Assembly (NCBI GenBank): GCA_905212635.1
Contig: CAJMFH010000043.1
Location: 1 to 14,364 of the forward strand
Direction: 5' to 3'
DNA length: 14,364 nt
Source: an uncultured Lachnoclostridium sp.
GTDB lineage: Bacteria > Bacillota > Clostridia > Lachnospirales > Lachnospiraceae
Notes under the pieces: generated by a model
Told to the model about the DNA's origin: nothing
Seen by the model: the letters and a program-made list of their open reading frames with translations, nothing else
Databases searched by the model: none
Program-made: the position numbers and the translations under genes
Part shown: one piece after another, positions 1 through 6,997 of the stretch
How the letters are laid out: each line of letters begins with the position of its first letter
Numbering within the stretch: the stretch's first letter is position 1

Positions 1-18
1 TTCCGCTTACTCCATTCT

Positions 19-35
19 CCCCAGCATAGCTGGGG
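19..35. other. Short perfect hairpin downstream of the LRR gene
   Basis: CCCCAGC and GCTGGGG form a 7-bp perfect stem around an ATA loop, 24 nt past the end of the surface-protein reading frame. Neither strand has a T-run after it, so it is not a standard intrinsic terminator. It could stabilise the 3' end of the LRR transcript or be part of a feature cut off by the window edge. Confidence 0.45.
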
Positions 36-58
36 GATTAGACTCTTCATTTAGAATC

Positions 59-1135
59 TCAATTTAACCTCCGTGCCTTTCCATACACTTTTTTGCCATG
101 TACCATGCGATATGCGCGGATGTAAATCTCACCGTAGTGGTCTACATTTTTGACATAGCATTTTGTCGTAGATGCTCCCTTGATGTTTTTCAATGTAGCA
201 TCTCCTGTATAAATCTGGTAACCGCTTGCATCTGCGGAGCGTTTCCAGGAAAGTTCATAACGTTCGACAATCTTACGTACGCGTGGTCCGGCAACCACTG
301 CCGGTATCGTTCCGCGGCTGACAAATTTTCCGTCGTACATTTTGGCAGTATCTCTTGCGCCTGTGTTTTCCCAGCCGTAAATCGTCACTCCAGCCGGCAG
401 CCAGCGAAGATCCGTCGTCATAATATTGGACGGAAATACCAGTTTGCGGATGCTGCTGCATTCGTCAAAATTCATGCGGATATAATTCAGTTTTCCCGCC
501 TTTACTTCCACGGTTTTCAAACGATCACAGCCGGCAAAACGGTATTTTGTACCGTAACCTCGCTGCACATTTTTCGTGATTGTAAGTTTGGTCAGGTATT
601 TTGCCTGTTTAAAGGCATCTCCTGCAATCTTTGTCGTGTTTTTCGGCACCGTGTAAGCGCCTTTTTTCGCCGGTGGGTAATACAAAAGTTCATCGGTATT
701 CCGGTCAAATAACACGCCATTTTTTGCATAATATTTTTTATTTTTCGAAGACACGGATATCTTCCGGCATCTCATGTCCGCCTTTCCGCTCTTCAAAAAG
801 CCGATGGATTTACATTTTGCCGGGATCTTATAACTGGTCTTTGCCAGCGGGAATGCGCGTACACTTGTACCTGCCACATTGTAAAGAACACCGTCGATTT
901 CCCGGAAATACTTGTTGGAATCGGAAATGGTGATCTTGCTCAGACGATTGTACTCCAGTCTGCTGCCAATGTACTTGCAGGTGCTTGGAAGATTGATGGT
1001 TCCTCGTTTTCCGGATGGGAAAAATACCATTTCTCTTCCATCTTTTGTGTAAATAACGCCCTGCTGGCTGCGGAAATTTTTATTATTATCACTGAGGCGG
1101 ATCTGTTTGAGCCGTTTCAATTGTTCACGGTAATA
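59..1135 (-). pseudogene. 3' remnant of BspA-like LRR surface protein, downstream of an in-frame stop
   Basis: This stretch continues the reading frame of the gene at 1136-2344 after one TGA codon (1136-1138) and runs open for about 358 codons to a TGA at 59-61. The N-terminal two thirds holds three or more repeats of an LRR_5-like pattern (xxIxxSxxNKxFxxxxGVLY, then a proline, then a lysine-rich turn), the type seen in BspA-family adhesins. The last 65 or so residues look like a fibronectin type III domain (WKRSADASGYQIY ... IRAYRMVHGKKVYG), usual at the C-terminus of clostridial surface proteins. It has no signal peptide and no credible start: the first usable codon is a TTG at 1118-1120, about 20 nt from the nearest GGAGG. 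I read it as the severed tail of one gene of about 761 residues, not an independent gene. A sequencing error or true readthrough at the TGA would restore it. Confidence 0.75.
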
Positions 1136-2344
1136 TCATCCTCCGACATTTTCCTGTGTCTGTTCAGGGAGAACAATGGTTCCCAGATATTTACTTCCTT
1201 CAAACCAGCCACGATCGACCGTTGTAACCGCTGCGGGCAGAAAGATCGTACGATATTCACTTCCGGTCAGTGCCCCATAACAGATCCTTTTTACCGTATC
1301 CGGAATATGAATAACACCTTTTCCTTTCACGGGTGCCTGAATCAGGCTGGTTTCCGTTTCATCCAAAAGCATTCCTTCCCGCGCCGTATAAGATGGGTTT
1401 CCAGCCTTTACCTCAAACGAAGACGCGGCTTCTTCAAAGGCATGATTTTCAATTTTTTCCGTATTTTTCGGAATAACCACTTTTCCCAGCCGGCGGCAGC
1501 CCGAAAATGCATACCCGGATATTCTCTCCAAGGTCGCCGGAAGCGAAATCTCTTCCAGCCGCTCACACTCATAAAATGCAGAACTGTCAATCGACCTGAT
1601 TTTGCTTATCCCATCTACTTTTTTCAATTTAAAACATTTATAAAATGCCTGATAGGGTATCGTATCCATTTTAGACGACAAATTCACATAAGCAAGGCGT
1701 TCGCAGGCATAAAAAGCCCGGTATCCCATACTCTCAACCGATTCCGGAATCGTTATTTTCGTAAGCGACTTACACCGTCTGAAAGCATCACGCTCAATTC
1801 GCTTTACCGTTCCCGGAATGCGGACCGAGTTCAATGACACGCATCCATCAAAGATTCCTTCGCGCAGTGTATCCACTTTTGCCTCCATTCGAACGGTCTG
1901 AAGATTTGTACAATCGGCAAAAGCATTACTTCCAATATATTCCACAGAACTTGGAATGGTAACGGAAGTCAGTTTTTTACATCCGTAAAAGGCATTTGCA
2001 TAAATTTTCTTTACCGAAGAAGGCACCGTAAAGGAACCGCTCTTCTGATTCGGGCATTTTACCAGAATCGTTCCGTCTTTACTGCAAAGTGCTCCATTGA
2101 TCGTCGTATAATACGCATTTCCCTGTGTCGAAAAACGTACAATCTTCTGGTTTCCAAAGGCATCGTTTCCAATGGAAGAAATATTTCCCCCAATATTTAC
2201 TACCGGTGAATCCGTACATTCTGTCAATTCCCCATAGGAATTTATTTCCATTCCTGCTGAAACCGGTTTTCCCGGCATAAGGCAGATTCCTGCTGCCAGT
2301 AAAACGGCTCCCATCATCCATTTTCTGCTGTTTTTCTGAATCAT
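1136..2344 (-). CDS. BspA-like leucine-rich-repeat secreted protein, N-terminal part (truncated by TGA)
   Basis: A secreted protein of 402 residues. Residues 1-30 are a signal peptide: basic start (MIQKNSRKWMM), hydrophobic core (GAVLLAAGICLM) and a likely cleavage site after PVSA. The rest is a run of about 23-residue LRR_5 repeats of the form IPxSVxxIxxxAFxxCxxLxxV, clearest at residues 95-310, then a non-repeat GNPSYTAREGMLL insertion and two more repeats. The family (BspA / Treponema-type LRR) acts at the cell surface in adhesion, or as an array of binding sites; no ligand can be read here. The start at 2344 is chosen because AGGAGG lies just upstream; an in-frame ATG at 2374 has no such site. 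The frame ends at TGA 1136-1138 but stays open in the same frame for another 358 codons, so the product is probably a truncated version of a protein nearly twice as long. It has its own promoter and lies behind the terminator of the ABC operon. Confidence 0.85.
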   Translation of the reverse strand: MIQKNSRKWMMGAVLLAAGICLMPGKPVSAGMEINSYGELTECTDSPVVNIGGNISSIGNDAFGNQKIVRFSTQGNAYYTTINGALCSKDGTILVKCPNQKSGSFTVPSSVKKIYANAFYGCKKLTSVTIPSSVEYIGSNAFADCTNLQTVRMEAKVDTLREGIFDGCVSLNSVRIPGTVKRIERDAFRRCKSLTKITIPESVESMGYRAFYACERLAYVNLSSKMDTIPYQAFYKCFKLKKVDGISKIRSIDSSAFYECERLEEISLPATLERISGYAFSGCRRLGKVVIPKNTEKIENHAFEEAASSFEVKAGNPSYTAREGMLLDETETSLIQAPVKGKGVIHIPDTVKRICYGALTGSEYRTIFLPAAVTTVDRGWFEGSKYLGTIVLPEQTQENVGG

Positions 2345-2411
2345 TTTTCCTCCTGTCCATTCCCCATCACGCATTCTGTCTTTTCAACTATCTGCGCGGT
2401 ATTTTTGTTAT

Positions 2412-2440
2412 ATTTTACCATTTATTTCCTATTATGTCAA
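2412..2440 (-). promoter_or_regulatory. Sigma-A type promoter of the LRR gene
   Basis: On the minus strand TTGACA (2435-2440) is followed by a 17-nt spacer and TAAAAT (2412-2417), close to consensus. It lies between the ABC operon terminator and the LRR start codon, giving a 5' leader of about 60 nt. It shows that the LRR gene is transcribed separately from the transporter. Confidence 0.8.
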
Positions 2441-2447
2441 TCCTATT

Positions 2448-2474
2448 AAAAAGAAACTGCCTATAAGCAGTTCC
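2448..2474 (-). terminator. Intrinsic terminator of the tyrS-ABC transporter operon
   Basis: Minus-strand GGAACTGC (2467-2474) pairs with GCAGTTTC (2453-2460) across a 6-nt loop, with one G-U pair, and is followed by TTTTT (2448-2452). It starts 13 nt after the ATPase stop codon, so it ends the operon. Confidence 0.85.
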
Positions 2475-2487
2475 TTTTATATTTTCT

Positions 2488-3246
2488 CTACACTTGTAAT
2501 TTTTGTAAAAAGCTTCGCGTCCGGTCATTTTCCGGAGAGTCAATGACTTGTTCCGGCGTTCCCTCTTCGACAACCACGCCGCCATCCATAAAAATGACGC
2601 GGTCTGAAACCGCCTTGGCAAACTGAATTTCATGGGTAACGATCACCATCGTCATTTTTTCTGCCGCCAATTCTTTCATGACACGCAGGATTCCTGCCGT
2701 AATCTCCGGATCCAGTGCCGATGTCGGCTCATCGAAGAAAAGCATTTTCGGATGCATCGCCAGGGCTCTGGCAATTGCGACACGCTGATTCTGTCCACCG
2801 GATAATTCACACGGATACGCGTCTTCTTTTTCTTCCAATCCCACTTTTTTCAAAAGTTCACGTGCCTCTGCAAACACTTCTTCTTTCTTTCTCTTTTGAT
2901 TGTGGATCGGTGCATCGGTAATATTTTTCATTACGGAAAAATGCGGAAACAGGTTAAAGTTCTGGAACACAAGCCCAAATTGCTGTCCGGCTTCCCAAAG
3001 TTCCTTTTTCCCAGGATAAACACCGTCTTTCACGACGGTTTTTCCACTGTATGTAATATCGCCGCCGTCAATCTGCTCCAAAAATGTCGCGCAGCGCAGC
3101 AATGTCGATTTTCCGGAACCCGATGGCCCAATGATCGAGACTACCTCGCCCTCATTTACTTTTAAACTGATGTCTTTCAGCACTTCTTTTCCTTCGAAAC
3201 TTTTCCTGATCTGTTTCATTTCCAATATACACGTTTCTTTCGCCAT
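2488..3246 (-). CDS. Polar amino acid ABC transporter ATP-binding protein (GlnQ-like)
   Basis: Cytoplasmic ATPase of 252 residues, the usual length for the GlnQ/HisP group of amino acid importers. All motifs are present: Walker A GPSGSGKST (40-48), Q-loop VFQ (Q95), signature LSGGQ (148-152), Walker B MLFFDEP (168-174), D-loop SALD (176-179) and switch His in VTHE (H205). The residues after the signature read NQR where QQR is more common. The start codon is 15 nt after the stop of the fused binding protein/permease, so the two are co-transcribed and together form a complete importer: the permease would act as a homodimer on two copies of this ATPase. The operon is headed by tyrS under a tyrosine T-box, which points to tyrosine or another aromatic amino acid as substrate; that is inference, since the ATPase itself carries no specificity. 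An intrinsic terminator follows. Confidence 0.93.
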   Translation of the reverse strand: MAKETCILEMKQIRKSFEGKEVLKDISLKVNEGEVVSIIGPSGSGKSTLLRCATFLEQIDGGDITYSGKTVVKDGVYPGKKELWEAGQQFGLVFQNFNLFPHFSVMKNITDAPIHNQKRKKEEVFAEARELLKKVGLEEKEDAYPCELSGGQNQRVAIARALAMHPKMLFFDEPTSALDPEITAGILRVMKELAAEKMTMVIVTHEIQFAKAVSDRVIFMDGGVVVEEGTPEQVIDSPENDRTRSFLQKLQV

Positions 3247-3261
3247 GTCACTGCCTCCTCA

Positions 3262-4848
3262 CTAACGATAATAATCCAGTTTCTTTTCAATCTGCTCCAT
3301 CACTGCCGCCACTACAAAGTTAAAGATGTAATAAAATACACCGGCGACAAACAACGGCATCAAGGAAGCCTGTGATGCTGCGATCTGTTTTGCCATCGTA
3401 AACATTTCCGTATACGCAAGGGCAAAGGCAAGCGATGTGTCCTTTACCAGCGTGATCACTTCATTGGTAACCGGCGGCATCACTCGTTTTACCATCTGTG
3501 GGAAGAGGATGCGGAAAAATGTCTGGCTGCGGCTGTATCCCATTACGGTCGCTGCCTCGCGCTGTCCTGCCGGAATACTCTGGATTCCCGAACGGTAGAT
3601 CTCGGCAAAATAAGCTGCATAATTCAGTGAAAAACCGATTAACACCGCATAAAAACGGTATTGATACGACGTTGATATACCAAATAAATAATACGGTGCA
3701 AAAAAGACTACCAAAAGCTGCAACATCAATGGCGTACCACGCATAATGGAAATATAGATCTTAGCGATCCATTGCAGCGGTTTGATCTTCGACATACGCA
3801 CTGCCATTACGAGAAGTCCAAGCGGCATAGAGAATAACAAGGTAAAGAAGAAGATTCCCAATGTAGCAAGCATTCCCTGTGCCAGCTGTTTAACGATCTG
3901 TCCAACACCTTGTTTTTTGACGCTTCCGGCAGTTTCTGTCGTCTCTTCTGCTGCCGCACCATCGTCTTTCTTTGTCAGTTTGCTCGTGTCAAGTTCCGGC
4001 ACTTTTCCACCATCAATATAGGTCTTGTCATCCATACTCAGACACATGCTGTCTGTTAATTCCCATTTTTTGGCAATTTTTTCAAATGTTCCGTCGTAAA
4101 GCATTCCCAACAGTGTCGTTTGGACGGTATCGCGAAGTTCGGTATTTCCTTTTTTAAATCCGACACCGTATTCTTCCGACGACAAACGCTCATCCAGCAT
4201 TTCAAACTGGTCTTTCTTTGCCGAAAGCTGGTAGGACGCCACACCAATGTCCATCGCGATCGCATCTACCATTCCACTTTCAAGATTCATAAATGCCGAG
4301 TTATAATCTGCGACCTGCTGCAATTCTTTCAATGATTTGCAGATGGCTTTGTTTTCTTTTGTCGCATCGTCACCCGTCAATGCCGCAAGTGCGGAAGAAT
4401 CCGCCTGTACAACAAGTATTTTCCCCTTCAGATCCGTAAGTTTCTGAATCCCGGAGCCTTTTTTCACGATAACGACCTGAGAATTATCGACATACGGTGT
4501 CGTCCAAGTGTACTGGTCTTCACGTCCATTCATCGTAAAACCATTCCAGATACAGGAAATCGCTCCGGAAGCCAGTTCGGAATCCTTGGAATCCCAGGAA
4601 ATTGGTCGCTTTACCAGTTTCCAGCCATTGCGGTTACAAACTTCTTCGGCAAGATCAAGGTCAAATCCGACATACTCACCATTTTCGTCGAGATAACCAT
4701 ACGGTGGAAATTCCGCATCAAATCCGACGATAAATTCTTTTTCTGCCGCTTTCACTTTCTGCGGCTGGTACAGGCTCGCTGCCACCACCGCAAAAAACAA
4801 AAGGACAAATAATATCATTGGTACTTGGTTTCGTTTATTTTTCTGCAT
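3262..4848 (-). CDS. Amino acid ABC transporter, fused substrate-binding protein and permease
   Basis: A 528-residue fusion. Residues 1-35 form a signal sequence or anchor (MILFVLLFFAVVAASL). Residues 38-265 are a type-3 periplasmic-binding-protein fold: FIVGFDAEFPPYGY and FDLDLAEEV at the start, Arg109 before the TTPY segment where the family binds the ligand carboxylate, and Asp200 (MDIG) where it binds the amino group. A polar linker (about 280-315, rich in K, E, A and T) leads to a HisM/GlnP-type permease (316-528) with about five membrane segments, the MRGTPLMLQ segment (369-377) and the EAA loop (431-451) that contacts the ATPase. Fused binding protein/permeases are known in Gram-positives (GlnP type). 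The gene begins 24 nt after the tyrS stop with AGAAGG before its ATG, and the ATPase follows 15 nt later. Tyrosine or a related amino acid is the likely cargo, from operon context only. Confidence 0.92.
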   Translation of the reverse strand: MQKNKRNQVPMILFVLLFFAVVAASLYQPQKVKAAEKEFIVGFDAEFPPYGYLDENGEYVGFDLDLAEEVCNRNGWKLVKRPISWDSKDSELASGAISCIWNGFTMNGREDQYTWTTPYVDNSQVVIVKKGSGIQKLTDLKGKILVVQADSSALAALTGDDATKENKAICKSLKELQQVADYNSAFMNLESGMVDAIAMDIGVASYQLSAKKDQFEMLDERLSSEEYGVGFKKGNTELRDTVQTTLLGMLYDGTFEKIAKKWELTDSMCLSMDDKTYIDGGKVPELDTSKLTKKDDGAAAEETTETAGSVKKQGVGQIVKQLAQGMLATLGIFFFTLLFSMPLGLLVMAVRMSKIKPLQWIAKIYISIMRGTPLMLQLLVVFFAPYYLFGISTSYQYRFYAVLIGFSLNYAAYFAEIYRSGIQSIPAGQREAATVMGYSRSQTFFRILFPQMVKRVMPPVTNEVITLVKDTSLAFALAYTEMFTMAKQIAASQASLMPLFVAGVFYYIFNFVVAAVMEQIEKKLDYYR

Positions 4849-4872
4849 ATTAAAATACCTTCTCTTCCATAT

Positions 4873-6096
4873 TTAGCGAACTACAATTTTCATAAATTTC
4901 TTTTTGCCTCGTTTCAGAACGATTCCGTCCTCTCCGATGCTGTCTTTGGAAATCTGCGCACGAACATCTTCCACTTTATTTCCATCAATGGACACACCGC
5001 CCTGCTGTACGTTTCGACGCGCCTCTCCGTTGGATGGAGCAAGTCCTGCTTTTACAAGAAGGTTCAGAATTCCGATCTGTCCGTCTTCGAAGTCGGCATC
5101 GGTCAATTCCACTTCCGGCATCTGTGCTGCATTTCCGCTGGAGAACAAAGCTCTCGCACCTTCCTGCGCCTTTGCCGCCTCTTCTTCTCCATGTACCATT
5201 TTGGTCAATTCAAAGGCAAGAATTTCTTTGGCCTGATTGAGCTGGCTTCCTTCCCATTTGTCCATCTCATCAATCTGCTCAAGCGGCAGGAACGTAAGCA
5301 TACGAAGGCATTTGAGCACATCGTCATCGCTGACATTTCTCCAGTACTGGTAAAAGTCAAACGGACTTGTCTTTTCCGGATCCAGCCATACTGCGCCGGA
5401 CTGCGTTTTACCCATTTTCTTTCCTTCACTGTTTAACAGCAGGTTAATGGTCATCGCATACGCATCTTTTCCCAATTTACGACGAATCAGTTCGGTTCCC
5501 CCGAGCATATTACTCCACTGGTCATCGCCGCCAAACTGCATATTGCAGCCGTATTTCTGGAACAATGCGTAGAAGTCGTAACTCTGCATGATCATGTAGT
5601 TAAATTCCAAAAATGTCAGACCTTTTTCCATTCTCTGCTTGTAGCATTCTGCCGACAACATACGGTTGACAGAAAAATGAGGTCCGATGTCGCGCAATAC
5701 TTCCATGTAGTTCAGATCCAACAGCCAGTCTGCATTGTTTACTACCATCGCCTTTCCATCTGAAAAGTCGATAAAACGGCTCATCTGCTTTTTGAAGCAG
5801 TCAACATTGTGCTGGATGGTTTCTTTTGTCATCATCTGGCGCATATCGGTTCTTCCGGAAGGATCTCCGATCATCGCTGTACCACCGCCAATCAGGGCAA
5901 TCGGTTTATTACCGGCCATCTGAAGACGTTTCATCAGGCAAAGTGCCATAAAATGTCCCACATGAAGACTGTCCGCCGTCGGGTCAAAACCGATGTAAAA
6001 AACAGCTTTTCCATTATTTACCAGTTCTTTGATTTCTTCTTCGTCTGTTACCTGCGCGATCAATCCGCGGGCAACCAATTCGTCATATACTTTCAT
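4873..6096 (-). CDS. tyrS: Tyrosyl-tRNA synthetase
   Basis: Charges tRNA-Tyr with tyrosine in the cytoplasm; a class I synthetase. The 407-residue product has the expected length. Visible features are the tyrosine/ATP pocket YIGFDPTADSLHVGH (34-48, with the HIGH-equivalent HVGH at 45-48), the QSYDF and QFGGDDQW substrate-recognition segments (171-175, 187-194), the KMSKS-equivalent KMGKT (227-231) and a C-terminal S4 RNA-binding domain (about 342-405). The start at 6096 is preferred over an in-frame ATG at 6201 because AAGGAG lies 8 nt upstream of it and homologues begin at this point. The gene sits downstream of a complete tyrosine T-box leader, about 145 nt beyond the leader terminator. The amino acid ABC transporter genes follow at 24 nt, so readthrough of the T-box would raise both synthetase and transporter. 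Confidence 0.97.
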   Translation of the reverse strand: MKVYDELVARGLIAQVTDEEEIKELVNNGKAVFYIGFDPTADSLHVGHFMALCLMKRLQMAGNKPIALIGGGTAMIGDPSGRTDMRQMMTKETIQHNVDCFKKQMSRFIDFSDGKAMVVNNADWLLDLNYMEVLRDIGPHFSVNRMLSAECYKQRMEKGLTFLEFNYMIMQSYDFYALFQKYGCNMQFGGDDQWSNMLGGTELIRRKLGKDAYAMTINLLLNSEGKKMGKTQSGAVWLDPEKTSPFDFYQYWRNVSDDDVLKCLRMLTFLPLEQIDEMDKWEGSQLNQAKEILAFELTKMVHGEEEAAKAQEGARALFSSGNAAQMPEVELTDADFEDGQIGILNLLVKAGLAPSNGEARRNVQQGGVSIDGNKVEDVRAQISKDSIGEDGIVLKRGKKKFMKIVVR

Positions 6097-6241
6097 TTTG
6101 GGTCTCCTTTTTGTTATTATTTTTTGTCTTTTGCTGGTTGGTTTTTCTAGTTTAGGTTGCCTTTCTTCCACCAAGCGCCCTTTTAAAAGCAAGCACGACA
6201 CCTGAAAATTTCACCGAATGCGTGTCTCGTTGTTTGCACGC

Positions 6242-6286
6242 AAAAATGTCCTTTTGCAGCTGCCGGAACGGCATTTGCAAAAGGAC
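6242..6286 (-). terminator. T-box leader terminator
   Basis: Minus-strand GTCCTTTTGCA (6276-6286) pairs with TGCAAAAGGAC (6249-6259), with an inner TGCCG/CGGCA stem and a short loop. A T-rich tail (ATTTTTG, 6241-6247) follows. It is the off-state hairpin of the tyrosine T-box. Confidence 0.88.
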
Positions 6287-6549
6287 GAATCTACTTTGTC
6301 GTATTTCTTCGTGGTACCACCTTTTTTCCTTGAAAGCTCACACTTTCAAGCTCAGCAAGATACAAAAGCAATCGCTTTGATATCCCTGTGCGGTAACGGG
6401 CACAACACCGTCCAAACCTACTTCCTGCTTCTCTTTCAGTCGGATGCTCCAAGATGTATTCATGACAAACGATACTCTGCGCCTCTCACCAGCCGGCAGC
6501 TCTCTGTGAGTTCTTTTTTATCACTACTTCTTCTCTTCTTCGCATTTAT
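6242..6549 (-). promoter_or_regulatory. T-box riboswitch, tyrosine-specific leader of tyrS
   Basis: The leader senses uncharged tRNA-Tyr and allows transcription into tyrS when tyrosine is short. Seen on the minus strand: a Stem I segment (GAGAGC ... GGCTGGTGAGAGGC, about 6481-6505), a specifier-loop context GAATACATC with the Tyr codon TAC at 6456-6458, the T-box sequence AAGGTGGTACCACG (6310-6323, close to the AGGGTGGNACCGCG consensus), and a terminator at 6242-6286. AAAAAAGG at 6320-6327 can pair with CCTTTT at 6279-6284, which is also the 5' arm of the terminator, so antiterminator and terminator exclude each other as in known T-boxes. Its 3' limit is the T-run of the terminator. The specifier codon call rests on sequence context, not a folded alignment. 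Confidence 0.93.
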
Positions 6550-6555
6550 GAACCT

Positions 6556-6584
6556 ATCGTATCAGAGGATGATGGGTTTGTCAA
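6556..6584 (-). promoter_or_regulatory. Promoter of the tyrS operon
   Basis: Minus-strand TTGACA (6579-6584), 17-nt spacer, TACGAT (6556-6561). Transcription would begin near 6548, just ahead of the T-box Stem I. It lies between the stop of the PqqD-like gene and the leader. Confidence 0.8.
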
Positions 6585-6640
6585 GAACTTTCTCCGGTTC
6601 TCCAATAAGCCCAGCAAATCATTTCTGATCTTTCCGTTTC

Positions 6641-6997
6641 CTATTTCTCCTCCTGCACTTCAACAAAACCATATGCTTCCAGATTCCGGATATACTGCAC
6701 CAGCCGGTCATACAGCGGTTCTGCTTTGTCACCGAATTCCTCTTTTACCAGCTCCGCAATCTCATAGACCGTTCTTGTGCCATCAATGAGCGGCCATATA
6801 AAATTTCCCATTTCATCCAAATGGATCTGTGATATTTTGGGTTTTTTCAACATTTTTTGTGCCAGAAAGTGAAATACACCTCTATTTTCCTGAAGCAATG
6901 TGATTTTTCCCTGATTGTCCATCGTGTATTGTAATGACGGGCAGTGTCTGGGAATAAAATCCAAATAATTTGCACTTACTATTTTTTTCTTTTTCAT
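6641..6997 (-). CDS. PqqD-like small protein coupled to the OPT transporter
   Basis: A 118-residue cytoplasmic protein with no signal peptide. The part from about 57 to 112 (HLDEMGNFIWPLIDG, then TVYEIAELV, then LYDRLVQYIRNLEAYGFV) matches the winged-helix PqqD / RiPP-recognition-element pattern: the N-terminal strands are followed by an acidic xLDExGxxIWxLIDG turn and a C-terminal helix ending in GFV. Known PqqD proteins hold a peptide substrate for a radical SAM partner; none is present here. Its ATG overlaps the OPT stop codon (ATGA), so the two are translated together, which suggests that it binds a peptide handled by the transporter or acts as its regulatory subunit (inference). No clear T-rich terminator lies between it and the tyrS promoter, so some readthrough is possible. 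The fold call is good; the role is unknown. Confidence 0.8.
   Translation of the reverse strand: MKKKKIVSANYLDFIPRHCPSLQYTMDNQGKITLLQENRGVFHFLAQKMLKKPKISQIHLDEMGNFIWPLIDGTRTVYEIAELVKEEFGDKAEPLYDRLVQYIRNLEAYGFVEVQEEK

Noticed and set aside
98..712. Plus-strand reading frame of about 200 codons over the LRR remnant
   Set aside because: It is antisense to the LRR frame, has no ribosome binding site and its composition is not protein-like. The minus-strand LRR pattern explains the DNA.
4825..5436. Long plus-strand frames over tyrS
   Set aside because: They mirror the codon structure of tyrS on the other strand and have no homology pattern.
6218..6628. Plus-strand reading frame of about 136 codons over the T-box leader
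   Set aside because: It lies antisense to the T-box and its promoter, with no ribosome site; the T-box, specifier and terminator explain the sequence.
6585..6640. Terminator between the PqqD-like gene and the tyrS promoter
   Set aside because: AGATCA/TGATTT can form a 6-bp stem with one G-U pair, but no T-run follows, so I do not call it.
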